Shown: positions 23,930-32,825, counted from the stretch's first letter. The stretch: DNA of 51,454 nt from Glycomyces buryatensis (GCF_004912275.1 NZ_STGY01000004.1:92129-143582); one strand, 5' to 3'. Numbers and translations are program-made. The notes: a model not told the origin generated them from the letters alone.

Positions 23930-25530
23930 GCGTCAATACCCCCGATGTCACGGTCGTCACGGCCGTGTACAACACCCTGCCGTATCTGAACGACTGCCTG
24001 GAGTCGCTGGCGGCGCAGACGATCGGCGCGGGCCGTTACGAGGTGATCGCGGTCGACGACGGGTCGACCGACGGCTCCGGGGAGGAGCTGGACCGGTTCG
24101 CCGAGAAGTACCCCGACACCTTCCGCGTGTTCCACCAGGAGAACTCGGGCGGCCCGGCCGTGCCGAGCAATCTGGCGCTGGAGCACGCGAGGGGCCGCTA
24201 CGTGTTCTTCATCGGCTCGGACGACTACCTGGGGCGCGAGTCCCTGGAGCGCATGGTCGCCGCGGCCGACGGGTGGGGCGCGGATGTGCTGCTGTGCAAG
24301 ATGGTCGGCGTCGGCGGACGCAAGGCGCCCCCGGTGTTCGACCACACCCTGCCCGACGCGCCGTTCCCGTCGGAGAAGCTGGCGTGGGCGCTGTCGAACA
24401 CGAAGCTGTTCCGCCGCGAACTGGTCGAGGCGGAGGCCCTGCGCTTCCCCGAGGACATGGCGGTCTGCTCCGACGTGCCGTTCACGTTGCGGGCCATGAC
24501 GGCGGCCCAGAAGATCTCGGTCCTGGCCGACTACGACCACTACTTCGCGGTCAAGCGGGACGAGGGCGAGAACCTCATCTACGCGACGGCGCCGCTGGGT
24601 TGGGTCGGCGCCGCGCAGCGCCTGGTCGAGGTCGCCTGCGAGCTGTTCGAACCGGGCGCCGACCGCGACGACCTGATCTACCGGGTGTTCTCGCGGGAGA
24701 TCGCCAAGATCCTGCAGCCGCACCTGCTCGCGCTCGATCCGTTCGATCGCGCCGCGGCCTGGAACGCCGTCGCCGACTTCGCCGACGAGCACCTGACCGA
24801 GGTGCTGCGGTCTCGCCTGCCCACCGAGAAGCGCCTCCGCCTCTCGCTGGCGCAGCGGCGCGACCACGAACGGCTGGAAGCGGTCCTGGCCGAGGGGGCG
24901 CCGGGTTTCGCCGTCGAGGACGGGCGCCTGTTCGTGCGCTATCCGGGCTTCCGTGAGGACGGCGCCGATTTTCCCGACGAGTGGTTCGAGGCCCAGGCCG
25001 AGCGCGTCACAATGCGCCTGATCCGCGGCATCCACTCCCGCTACCTGGTGTGGACCGGCGTCAAACGCGACGAGTACGCGCTGGAGTACTCCTTCAGCCT
25101 CCCCGTGACCGGACTCGACCCCGCGGCGGTCCAGGTCGGCCTGGAGCGGTTGAAGGCCGGGAAGAACCCGCGCCCGCGCACCGTCCGCCCCGCCGTGGCC
25201 GAGGTCGGCCCGCAGATCACCGCCGAGGTCGAACTGGGGCCTGACGGGGACGACACCGCGCTCGTCGCCCGGATCCCGATGAGCGCGTTGACGAACCGCA
25301 AGACCGGCCGGTGGACGCTGCGCGCCTACGTCGTCCTCGGCGCCTTCGTCTACGACCTGCCCCTGAAGGCCCCGCACGACTACGTGCAGCGCGAGGGCCG
25401 CCCCCGGGGCGTCAGCGTCGAATGGGGCGAGCGGCACAGCGTCGTCGTCCGCGTGGGAGAGCGCGCGACGCGGCGCGGCCCCCGGGCCCGCCTGGGGCGG
25501 TTGAAGATGCGCATTCTGACGAAGAACTGA
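23926..25530 (+). CDS. GT2 glycosyltransferase, TarS-like architecture
   Basis: A 534-residue family 2 glycosyltransferase. The catalytic GT-A domain runs from VTVVTAVYNTLPY (residue 8), through VDDGSTDGSG and IGSDDYLGRES (the DxD-like metal site) to about residue 230. About 300 residues of non-catalytic C-terminal sequence follow, rich in beta strands. The layout matches the gene at 3086 and the wall-teichoic-acid enzymes TarS/TarP. The donor may be the diacetamido-uronate made by the neighbouring enzymes; this is inference. Its ATG overlaps the oxidoreductase stop (ATGA). About 20 bases after its stop a TnpB element begins, so the operon is interrupted here. Confidence 0.86.
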   Translation: MSVNTPDVTVVTAVYNTLPYLNDCLESLAAQTIGAGRYEVIAVDDGSTDGSGEELDRFAEKYPDTFRVFHQENSGGPAVPSNLALEHARGRYVFFIGSDDYLGRESLERMVAAADGWGADVLLCKMVGVGGRKAPPVFDHTLPDAPFPSEKLAWALSNTKLFRRELVEAEALRFPEDMAVCSDVPFTLRAMTAAQKISVLADYDHYFAVKRDEGENLIYATAPLGWVGAAQRLVEVACELFEPGADRDDLIYRVFSREIAKILQPHLLALDPFDRAAAWNAVADFADEHLTEVLRSRLPTEKRLRLSLAQRRDHERLEAVLAEGAPGFAVEDGRLFVRYPGFREDGADFPDEWFEAQAERVTMRLIRGIHSRYLVWTGVKRDEYALEYSFSLPVTGLDPAAVQVGLERLKAGKNPRPRTVRPAVAEVGPQITAEVELGPDGDDTALVARIPMSALTNRKTGRWTLRAYVVLGAFVYDLPLKAPHDYVQREGRPRGVSVEWGERHSVVVRVGERATRRGPRARLGRLKMRILTKN

Positions 25531-25540
25531 GCAGGAAGAG

Positions 25541-25700
25541 TCAAATTCTCGGCCTTGAAGGACCGAGTTTGTCACCCGATCCCGAAGGGCGTTGATTGCA
25601 AGTGGAGCGCGACTGGCTGCCGCGTTGGTCCCCTGCGTCCGGTACGGCGCTAGCCCGTACTGGGGCGTTTGACAGCGCCCCGCTGCCACACAGCCTCGCC
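25541..25700 (-). ncRNA. putative omegaRNA scaffold at the tnpB 3' end
   Basis: In IS605-type elements the omegaRNA covers the end of tnpB and the right end, with the guide in the flanking DNA. Here the minus-strand sequence after the tnpB stop (25649 down to about 25541) is non-coding and folds into hairpins: GTACGG/CCGTAC around 25630-25660, CCCTTCGGG at 25572-25580 and the terminal CTCGG hairpin. A guide would then come from the end of the GT2 gene at about 25525-25540. This is inferred from family knowledge. Confidence 0.4.
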
Positions 25701-26807
25701 ACGGTGGGCGATGTTGCGGGAGCCGTTGATGTCCGCGTGCAACACGATCCCGCAGGACCGGCACACGAACCTCGCTTGATCCACCCGGTTCGAACGGTGG
25801 GTGTGCCAGCACTCCGAGCACTGGCGGGAGGTATTGCGCGGGTCCACATGGACCACGGCGACACCTGCCCGCCGCGCCTTGTACTCGACGAAGGCGCCGA
25901 GCTGGGCGAAGGCCCAGGAGGAAAGTCGTGCCCGCTGGTCTTTCTTGGCCGTAACCCTCTGCCGGATGCCCTTGAGGTCTTCCAGGGCGATCCCGCGCGA
26001 GGTGCGTTCAGCGGCGGTGACGAGTCGCTTGGCGATGATGTGGTTGGTGTTGGCGGCGTGCCGCGATTCCCGGCGGCGGATCGCCTTCAGGCGGCGCTTG
26101 GCGGCCTTCGTCCGCTTCTGCTGCAATTTGGCCCGCAGGTCACGCTGCCGCTTGCGGTATCGGTTCAAACGCCGCGCCGCCAGTATCTCGCCGTCCGAGG
26201 TGGTGGCGATATTGACGACCCCCAGGTCCACCCCGAGGAAGGCCTTGGGCTCGGACACAGGAGGTTCATCCACGTTGATGGTGGCGGTCAAGAAGAACAT
26301 GCCGTCGCGCATCACCAGATCCGACTCGCCCTTGCGGTCGGCCAGCAACTTCGCAGCCTGCTCCGAGCACACGAAGGGGATGCCCTTCAACCTGCCCGCC
26401 ACGGTCCAAATGGAGACGGTGCGGGCATCGAGGTTCCATGTCAGGATGCGGTCGTCGAACGGCTGCGCGGCGTCCTCACGGAAGACGATGGGCTTGGACT
26501 CCGCCCGCACCCGGCGCTTCGACCCTTCAGCGCCGAGGTTCCCGGCCTTGAGGTTGCCCTTGAGCGTGGCGTAGGCGTCGCACACCTTTTTGATCGTGCG
26601 CACCGCCGCCTGAGCTCCGAGATCGAAGTCGGCCTTGATCCGGTGGTACACGGCGTCCTGCAACACGTTGCGCCGCTTCAGATCCTTGGCGAACGCCACC
26701 TCGGAGGCGGTGTTCGCGGCCCGATTGCAGGCGCGCAGGGTCGCCGCCAGGGCATCCGCGTCATACGCGGACCCCGGCAGCAACTTCACCTGCGCTACGA
26801 TCTTCAC
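25650..26807 (-). CDS. tnpB: TnpB, RNA-guided endonuclease of an IS605-type element
   Basis: A 385-residue TnpB, of normal length and apparently intact. The RuvC catalytic triad is complete: Asp194 in FLGVDLGVV, Glu276 in GIALEDLKGI and Asp359 in HADINGSRNIA. The zinc ribbon CSEC...CRSC sits before the last Asp. An N-terminal OrfB helix-turn-helix region and a basic central segment (RYRKRQRDLRAKLQQKRTK) are as expected. GTG at 26807 (MKIVAQVKLLP) has AAGG about eight bases upstream; the open frame to 26990 crosses the element's end and is rejected. Family members cut DNA guided by the omegaRNA and keep the element at its site. It runs against the wall operon it has split. Confidence 0.9.
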   Translation of the reverse strand: MKIVAQVKLLPGSAYDADALAATLRACNRAANTASEVAFAKDLKRRNVLQDAVYHRIKADFDLGAQAAVRTIKKVCDAYATLKGNLKAGNLGAEGSKRRVRAESKPIVFREDAAQPFDDRILTWNLDARTVSIWTVAGRLKGIPFVCSEQAAKLLADRKGESDLVMRDGMFFLTATINVDEPPVSEPKAFLGVDLGVVNIATTSDGEILAARRLNRYRKRQRDLRAKLQQKRTKAAKRRLKAIRRRESRHAANTNHIIAKRLVTAAERTSRGIALEDLKGIRQRVTAKKDQRARLSSWAFAQLGAFVEYKARRAGVAVVHVDPRNTSRQCSECWHTHRSNRVDQARFVCRSCGIVLHADINGSRNIAHRGEAVWQRGAVKRPSTG

Positions 26808-26989
26808 GCAAATGACCTTAATGCACCCGAATGGAACAGATTGGCTCGGGGGCGACTGCGGGCAGCCCGAGGCAGAGGACGATCCGCCCTGACAGCGAAT
26901 CGCGGCTCCTTGCTCTGCTCCGCAGGAGCCAAAATTCCTCCCCGCTCTAAAAGACGGGGGCTTCCTCGGAGAAGACAGGTGAACCAGCA

Positions 26990-28273
26990 ATGAGAGTCTG
27001 TGTCGTAGCCCTGGGCAAGATCGGGCTGCCGCTGGCCGTCCAATTCGCGACCAAGGGGCACGAGGTCATCGGGGCCGACGTGAACCGGCGGGTGGTCGAC
27101 GCCGTCAACGACGCCGTAGAGCCCTTCCCCGGCGAGCACCGCCTCGCCGAACTGCTCAAGGAGACCGTCACCTCCGGGAACCTGAAGGCCACCACCGACA
27201 CGACCGCCGCCGTGGCCGCTTCCGACGCCGTCGTCGTCGTGGTGCCGCTGTTCGTCGACGCGGGCGGCGTCCCCGACTTCGGGTGGATGGACAGCGCCAC
27301 CGAGGCCATCGCCGCCGGACTGCGGCCGGGCACCGTCGTCTCCTACGAGACCACCCTGCCCGTCGGCACCACCCGCGAACGGTGGGCGCCGATGCTGGAG
27401 GCCGGGTCCGGCCTCACCGCGGGCGAGGACTTCCACCTCGTCTTCAGCCCCGAACGGGTCCTCACCGGCCGCGTCTTCGCTGACCTGCGTCGCTATCCCA
27501 AGCTCGTCGGCGGCATCAACGAGACTTCCGCGGCCGCCGGCGTCGCCTTCTACGAGGCCGTCCTCGACTTCGACGAACGACCTGACCTGAAGGCCCCCAA
27601 CGGGGTATGGGACCTCGGATCGGCCGAGGCCTCCGAGCTCGCCAAGCTCGCCGAGACCACCTACCGCGACGTCAACATCGGGCTCGCCAACCAGTTCGCG
27701 CACTTCGCCGACCGGCGCGGCATCGATGTCATGAAGGTCATCGAGGCCTGCAACACCCAGCCGTACAGCCACATCCACCGGCCCGGCATCGCCGTCGGCG
27801 GCCACTGCATCCCCATCTACCCGCAGATGTACCTGTGGAACGACCCCGAGGCGACGGTCGTGCGCGCCGCCCGGGCCGCCAACGCCGCCATGCCGTCCTA
27901 CGCCGCCGACGTCCTCGCCGCCGCCTACGGCGACCTGGATGGTGCCGGCGTGCTGGTACTCGGGGCGGCCTACCGCGGCGGCGTCAAGGAGACCGCGTTC
28001 TCCGGGGTGTTCCCGCTGGTGGAGTCGCTGCGCGCCAAGGGAGCGGACGTGTACGTGAGCGACCCGATGTACTCCGCGGAGGAGCTGGAGGCCGAAGGAC
28101 TCACCGCCCACCGCGGCGAGGACGTCACCGCCGCCGTCGTCCAGGCCGACCACGCCGAATACGCCGGCCTCGCGCCCGCCGACCTGCCGAACGTGCGGGT
28201 CCTGCTCGACGGGCGCCGCGTCACCGACCCGGCGGCGTGGGCCGGACGGCGCCATATTGTGCTCGGCCAATAA
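26990..28273 (+). CDS. nucleotide sugar dehydrogenase (WbpA/WecC/UDP-GlcDH family)
   Basis: A 427-residue NAD-dependent enzyme that oxidises the C6 alcohol of a UDP-sugar to the acid in two steps. The N-terminal Rossmann motif VVALGKIGLPLAVQF begins at residue 5. The central domain has the ETTLPVGTT and FSPERVLTG stretches. The catalytic thiol is Cys273 in GGHCIPIYP. The C-terminal UDP-binding domain ends VLLDGRRVTDP. With the WbpB/E/D/I-like genes nearby, the best fit is UDP-GlcNAc 6-dehydrogenase making UDP-GlcNAcA. Its own ribosome site (AGGTG, eight bases before ATG) survives, but the TnpB element ends only ~15 bases upstream, so a promoter from the upstream operon may be lost. Confidence 0.9.
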   Translation: MRVCVVALGKIGLPLAVQFATKGHEVIGADVNRRVVDAVNDAVEPFPGEHRLAELLKETVTSGNLKATTDTTAAVAASDAVVVVVPLFVDAGGVPDFGWMDSATEAIAAGLRPGTVVSYETTLPVGTTRERWAPMLEAGSGLTAGEDFHLVFSPERVLTGRVFADLRRYPKLVGGINETSAAAGVAFYEAVLDFDERPDLKAPNGVWDLGSAEASELAKLAETTYRDVNIGLANQFAHFADRRGIDVMKVIEACNTQPYSHIHRPGIAVGGHCIPIYPQMYLWNDPEATVVRAARAANAAMPSYAADVLAAAYGDLDGAGVLVLGAAYRGGVKETAFSGVFPLVESLRAKGADVYVSDPMYSAEELEAEGLTAHRGEDVTAAVVQADHAEYAGLAPADLPNVRVLLDGRRVTDPAAWAGRRHIVLGQ

Positions 28274-28346
28274 GACCCGCTCGGCGGGCTGACCCAGGCC
28301 ACCCCGCCGCGCGACCCTTCTCCCTCCCTATCGAAGGACCCCCGAC

Positions 28347-29882
28347 ATGGCACCCGACCACCCTCTAAATGCGAATAAGGCTCGCATCGTCATGCTCGTG
28401 CGCAACGGCGTGGTCGGCGACTCGCGCGTCCAGAAGTCGGCCGCCTCGGCCGCCGCGGCCGGATGGGACGTCACCCTCATCGGCCGCAGCGAAAGCGGAC
28501 AGACCGAGACCTGGAAGATCGGCGACGCTGACGTCCGCCTCGTCCCAGTCAAACGCGGCTTCCACGCCCACAACTCGAGGCACGGCTGGCTGCGCGCGCC
28601 CCTGGCCTACCCGCCCGGGCCCCGCCGCGCCCAGCGCGAACGCCAGCTGCGGAACTGGCGCGCCCAGATCGGCGAGGCCAAGACCCGCCTCGCCGTCGAA
28701 GGTCACGGCCTCGGCACCGGAGCGCAGACGGTCCGGAAGCTCGCGCTGGCGCCGCGCCGCGCCGGCGTGAAACTCGCCGGGAAATGGATCGACCTGCGCG
28801 CCAAGGAATCCGCCCGCCTCACCACCAGCCGCAAGGCCATGGACTCGTGGATCGACCGCGTCGCCGACCGCTTCTGGATCTCGGTCATGGGCGACAAGGT
28901 CTGGCGCCGCTTCGACCCCCGGCTCTGGGAGTACGAAACCGCCTTCGGGCCCGTCCTCGACCGGCTGGAGGCGGACCTGATCCACGCCAACGACTTCGAG
29001 ATGCTGGGCGTCGGCGCCCGCGCCGCCATGCGCCGCCGCGCGAAAGGCAAGCGCTGCAAGCTGGTGTGGGACGCCCACGAGTTCCTGCCCGGCATGAAAC
29101 CGTGGGTGAAGCACCCGCGCTGGCATAAGGCACAGATCGCCCACGAGCGGGACTACGCCTCCTCGGCCGACGGCGTCGTCACCGTCTCCGAGCCGATCGC
29201 GAAGCTGCTCAAGGACTCCCACGGCCTGGCCGAGCTGCCGACCGTCGTCATGAACGCGCCCGACGTCGCCGCCTCCAAGCGCCCGGGACCGTCCCCCAGC
29301 ATCCGCGAGGCGTGCGGGCTTGGACCCGAGGTCCCGCTCATCGTCTACTCCGGCGCGATCTCCATCCAGCGCGGACTCGGCGACATGATCGAGGCGCTGC
29401 CGCAGCTGCACGGCGTCCACTGCGCGCTGGTGGTCGGGAAACCGGAGGGCGACCTCGCGGTGGAACTGGCCGCGAGGGCGGCCGAACTCGGCGTCTCGGG
29501 CCGGCTCCACATCCTGCCCTACGTGGAGTACTGGCAGGTGGTGCCGTTCCTGTCCAGCGCCGACGTCGGCCTGATCCCCATCCACCACTTCCAGAACCAC
29601 GAGCTCGCGCTCATCACCAAGTTCTTCGAGTACGCGCACGCGCGGCTGCCCATCGTCGTCTCCGACGTGGAGACCATGGGCGGCATGGTCCGCATGACCG
29701 GCCAGGGCGAGGTCTTCCGCGCCGGTGACCCGGTCGACCTCGCCGTCGCGGTGAAGCGGATCCTCGCCGACCCGAAGCCCTACCGCGCCACGCTGGAGAC
29801 CGGACTGCTCGACGAGTGGACGTGGGCCGCGCAGGCCGAGCGCCTGCACGATATGTACCGAAACCTGCTCTCCCGAGGTTGA
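28347..29882 (+). CDS. GT4-type glycosyltransferase, tandem copy 1
   Basis: A 511-residue GT-B glycosyltransferase. It starts RIVMLVRNGVVGDSRVQKSA, an acceptor-domain signature seen in actinobacterial wall-polysaccharide transferases. A charged helical insert of about 100 residues (~90-190) follows. LIHANDFEMLGVGARAA, KLVWDAHEF and DGVVTVSEPIAKLL close the first domain. The donor domain carries PLIVYSGAISIQRGLGDMIEAL and ITKFFEYAHARLPIVVSD. ATG has GAAGGA upstream. It is followed by a clear paralogue; a 56-base stretch (28942-28997) is identical in both. Donor and acceptor are unknown; the locus suggests wall polysaccharide assembly. Confidence 0.85.
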   Translation: MAPDHPLNANKARIVMLVRNGVVGDSRVQKSAASAAAAGWDVTLIGRSESGQTETWKIGDADVRLVPVKRGFHAHNSRHGWLRAPLAYPPGPRRAQRERQLRNWRAQIGEAKTRLAVEGHGLGTGAQTVRKLALAPRRAGVKLAGKWIDLRAKESARLTTSRKAMDSWIDRVADRFWISVMGDKVWRRFDPRLWEYETAFGPVLDRLEADLIHANDFEMLGVGARAAMRRRAKGKRCKLVWDAHEFLPGMKPWVKHPRWHKAQIAHERDYASSADGVVTVSEPIAKLLKDSHGLAELPTVVMNAPDVAASKRPGPSPSIREACGLGPEVPLIVYSGAISIQRGLGDMIEALPQLHGVHCALVVGKPEGDLAVELAARAAELGVSGRLHILPYVEYWQVVPFLSSADVGLIPIHHFQNHELALITKFFEYAHARLPIVVSDVETMGGMVRMTGQGEVFRAGDPVDLAVAVKRILADPKPYRATLETGLLDEWTWAAQAERLHDMYRNLLSRG

Positions 29883-30005
29883 ATCCGGCTCTGATTCACC
29901 TCGGAGCACCACCCCGCTTGCCAGGAATTGGTCTGTTCTTCATTTAACCTGGGTAGCGTCACCGCGAATTGTCATAGAGGACAGAGCGGCAGGGAGGCGG
30001 ACCCC

Positions 30006-31532
30006 ATGGGGACAGCGAGTCGGGGCAGAGTCGTGATGCTGGTGCAGAACGGCGTCGAAGGCGACTCGCGCGTCCAGAAGCAGGCCGCCTCGATGGCCGC
30101 CGCGGGCTGGGACGTGACGCTGCTGGGCCGCTCCCCGAACGGCGAGGTCCAGACGTGGGACCTGGGCGGGGCCGAGGTCCGGCTCATCCACGTGCGGCGC
30201 GCGTTCAAGCGCCGCCGCCACGAACTGCGCAGCCACTGGGCGCGCGACCCGCTCGCCTACCCGTTCGGGCCGATCCAGATCTACCGCGAGCGCCAGCTCG
30301 AGGCGTGGAGGGCCGAGATCGGCATTCGCAAGGCCCGCATCGCGATCGACGCCAAGCACCAGAGCGGCGCCGTGACGCGCCTCCGCAAGGCCGCGCTCGT
30401 TCCCCGCCGGGCCGCGGTGAGGGCCGCCGGGACCTGGGCCGACGTCCGTTCCGCCCACACCGAACGGCTCTGCGAGCGCCGCGAGGCGATGGACGGCCGC
30501 GTCGACGCGTTCGCCATCAAGTTCTGGAAGACCGTCCTGGGCGACCGATCCTGGCGGCGCCTCGACCCGGCCCTGTGGGACCTCGAACTGTCCTTCGGGC
30601 CCGTCCTCGACCGGCTGGAGGCGGACCTGATCCACGCCAACGACTTCCAGATGATCGGTGTCGGCGCCCGCTCGGTCATCCGCCGCCGCGCCCGCGGCGC
30701 CCGCGTCAAGCTGGTGTGGGACGTGCACGAGTACCTGCCGGGGATCAAGTCGTGGATCGACCATCCGGCCTGGAAGGACGCGCAGATGGCGCACGAGCGC
30801 GAGTACGCGCCGTGGGCGGACGCGGTGGTGACGGTGTCGGACACCCTGGCCGACCTGCTGATGGAGCGCCACGGCCTGGCCGAGCGCCCCGAAGTGGTCA
30901 TGAACGTGCCGGACCTGGACTCCCGGCCCGAGGCCGACGACCCGGTCCCCGACATCCGGGAGCTGTGCGGGATCGGACCGAGCGCCCCGCTGATGGTCTA
31001 CTCGGGCGCGCCGATGGCCAGGCGCGGCCTGATGACGATGGTGGAGGCCCTGCCCGACCTGGAGGGCGTGCACGCGGCGTTCGTGGTCGCCAAGCCCGAA
31101 TGGGCCGACATTCGCTCCCTGGTGGCCCGCTCGGAGGAGCTGGGCGTGGCCGACCGGGTCCATCTGCTGCCGTACGTCCCGCACTGGCAGATCGTGCCGT
31201 TCCTGGCGGGCGCCGACATCGGCGTGATCCCGATCCACCACTACCTCAACCACGAGATCGCGCTCATCACGAAGTTCTTCGAGTACTCGCACGCGCGGCT
31301 GCCGATCCTCGTCTCCGACGTGAAGACGATGGCGGCCAAGGTGAACGAGACCGGCCAGGGCGAGGTCTTCCGGGCGAAGGACACCGCGGACTTCGTCCGG
31401 GCGGCGAAACTGATCCTCGCCGACCCCGAGTCGTACCGCAAGCGCTACGACACCCATGTCCCGCTGACGGAATGGACTTGGCCCTCCCAGGCGGCCATCC
31501 TGGACCGCGTCTACACCGAGGCCCTCCGCTAG
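30006..31532 (+). CDS. GT4-type glycosyltransferase, tandem copy 2
   Basis: A 508-residue paralogue of the gene at 28347 with the same order: RVVMLVQNGVEGDSRVQKQA, the helical insert, LIHANDFQMIGVGARSV, KLVWDVHEYLPG, LMVYSGAPMARRGLMTMVEAL and ITKFFEYSHARLPILVSD. ATG at 30006 is preceded by GGGAGG with eight-base spacing; the longer frame from 29928 is not supported. The duplicate pair suggests two successive similar linkages or divergent donors. Its TAG stop shares the four bases CTAG with the stop of the convergent PH-domain gene, the same arrangement as topA and its neighbour. Confidence 0.85.
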   Translation: MGTASRGRVVMLVQNGVEGDSRVQKQAASMAAAGWDVTLLGRSPNGEVQTWDLGGAEVRLIHVRRAFKRRRHELRSHWARDPLAYPFGPIQIYRERQLEAWRAEIGIRKARIAIDAKHQSGAVTRLRKAALVPRRAAVRAAGTWADVRSAHTERLCERREAMDGRVDAFAIKFWKTVLGDRSWRRLDPALWDLELSFGPVLDRLEADLIHANDFQMIGVGARSVIRRRARGARVKLVWDVHEYLPGIKSWIDHPAWKDAQMAHEREYAPWADAVVTVSDTLADLLMERHGLAERPEVVMNVPDLDSRPEADDPVPDIRELCGIGPSAPLMVYSGAPMARRGLMTMVEALPDLEGVHAAFVVAKPEWADIRSLVARSEELGVADRVHLLPYVPHWQIVPFLAGADIGVIPIHHYLNHEIALITKFFEYSHARLPILVSDVKTMAAKVNETGQGEVFRAKDTADFVRAAKLILADPESYRKRYDTHVPLTEWTWPSQAAILDRVYTEALR

Positions 31533-32080
31533 GAGTGTTCGGGAGCAGTCTGGTCGCCGTCGGCCTGGCGGGTGCGTTCCTGGATGAGCCGGTATATCTC
31601 GGTCCGGATCTGCCGTACGTTCTGGACGTCCCGGAACAGGATCGCGGCGGTGTCGATGGAGGCTTCGATCCGCAGCTCCCCGTAATTGAGCAGGCGGCCG
31701 AACAACGTCTGGCGGTAACTGATGGAGCTGACGTGCCGCAGGGGCATGTCGCTTCCTCTGACACCCAAGAAGCCGTAGTGCCACACGACCCGGTCGGTCG
31801 TCACCAGGTAGTGGGTGAACCACAGCCGCAGCAGCGCCCCCACGAGCCGGGCGAACTCACGGATGGCGAAGCCGGCCGCCACCAGGACCGCGACGAGGAA
31901 CAGGAGCAGTTCCAGGTCGCCGGTCTGCCCGGCCACCCGCTCGAAGTTGGTGATCAGCAGCAGCGCGATCACGCACAGGATCGTGAACCGCACGCCGACG
32001 GTGATCAATCCGATCCGATGCGGCTGCAGGTGGATCCGGACTGCTTCATTCGGGGCGAGCACGTCTTCGGGGAAGCTCAT
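31529..32080 (-). CDS. membrane PH-domain (bPH2/DUF304) protein
   Basis: A 183-residue membrane protein. Two hydrophobic helices (GVRFTILCVIALLLITNF and LELLLFLVAVLVAAGFAI, residues ~24-75) are followed by a bacterial PH-like domain with TDRVVWHYGFLGVRGSDMPL and VSSISYRQTLFGRLLNYGELRIEAS, typical of YdbT/DUF304 proteins. A variable charged tail (QERTRQADGDQTAPEHS) ends it. The exact role is not known; such proteins are thought to stabilise membrane or secretion processes. ATG at 32080 with TGGAG five bases upstream is preferred. It is convergent with the glycosyltransferase gene and probably unrelated to sugar synthesis. Confidence 0.82.
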   Translation of the reverse strand: MSFPEDVLAPNEAVRIHLQPHRIGLITVGVRFTILCVIALLLITNFERVAGQTGDLELLLFLVAVLVAAGFAIREFARLVGALLRLWFTHYLVTTDRVVWHYGFLGVRGSDMPLRHVSSISYRQTLFGRLLNYGELRIEASIDTAAILFRDVQNVRQIRTEIYRLIQERTRQADGDQTAPEHS

Positions 32081-32166
32081 GGGCACTCCAGGGGGTGACG
32101 AGGCTGAGTGACCTCGATCTCCATGGTACTCAAGAACTTCCACCACCGGGGGACGTTTCCCCAGCG

Positions 32167-32766
32167 TCAGCCCTCGACGCGGGCGAGGCCGGTGCCGCTT
32201 TCGACGTAGGTCTCCTTGGTGCGCGGGCAGATCCACGTGCCCGCCTCGGCGCCGGCCTCCAGTTTCTCGCCGGCGCGGCCGACCCACCCGATCCGGCGGG
32301 CCGGGACGCCGACGACCAGGGCGTGATCGGGGACGTCCTTGGTGACGACGGCTCCGGCCGCCACCATCGCCCACCGTCCGATGCGGACCGGGGCGACGCA
32401 CACCGAGCGAGCCCCCAGCGAGGCGCCCTCCTCGACCGCGACTCCCACGGCCTCCCAGTCGGAGGCGCTCTTGCGCTCGCCGTCGACGCCCACGGCGCGC
32501 GGGTTGCGGTCGTTGGTGAGGACTGCGGCCGGGCCGACGAACACGCCGTCGGCCAAGGTCGCGGGCTCGTACACGAGCGCGTAGTTCTGGATCTTCACGT
32601 TCGCGCCGATCTGCACCCCGGTGCCGATGTAGGCGCCGCGTCCGACGATGCAGTTCTCGCCCAGGCTCGCCCCCTCGCGGATCTGGGCCAGTTCCCAGAC
32701 GCTCGTGCCGTCGCCGATCTCGGCGGACGGGTCGACCTGGGCGGAGGGCTGGATCCTGTACTGCAT
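32167..32766 (-). CDS. left-handed beta-helix N-acetyltransferase (WbpD/WlbB-like)
   Basis: A 199-residue hexapeptide-repeat acyltransferase. The repeats run from SAQVDPSAEIGDGTSV to VVGVPARRIG with the usual [LIV]-G-x4 periodicity. The loop HxxxN equivalent is seen as VLTNDRNPRA. A short C-terminal WICPRTKETY follows. WbpD/WlbB acetylate the 3-amino group of UDP-GlcNAc3NA with acetyl-CoA, which is the step after the WbpE-like aminotransferase encoded at 21735. Its place beside a 2-epimerase gene supports this. ATG at 32766 has AAGG seven bases upstream. It lies on the opposite strand from the aminotransferase and oxidoreductase genes, so the pathway is divided over at least two transcripts. 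Confidence 0.87.
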   Translation of the reverse strand: MQYRIQPSAQVDPSAEIGDGTSVWELAQIREGASLGENCIVGRGAYIGTGVQIGANVKIQNYALVYEPATLADGVFVGPAAVLTNDRNPRAVGVDGERKSASDWEAVGVAVEEGASLGARSVCVAPVRIGRWAMVAAGAVVTKDVPDHALVVGVPARRIGWVGRAGEKLEAGAEAGTWICPRTKETYVESGTGLARVEG

Positions 32767-32825
32767 TGGCGGCCTTCGTTGTCGGAGGAAACGATCGCGA
32801 TTCGGGCACTCCCGGTGCCCCGAGG

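Larger units (their letters stand above)
25541..26975 (-). mobile_element. IS200/IS605-type element carrying only tnpB
   Basis: The element fills almost exactly the gap between two co-directional wall genes (stop at 25530, start at 26990). It reads leftward. It encodes TnpB without TnpA, so it cannot move on its own. Its 5' side has the hairpin CCCCG(26940-26944)/CGGGG(26955-26959). Its 3' side has the hairpin CTCGG(25548-25552)/CCGAG(25563-25567), as is usual for IS605-type ends. The boundaries are estimated to within about 10 bases, since the family makes no target duplication. Confidence 0.65.
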
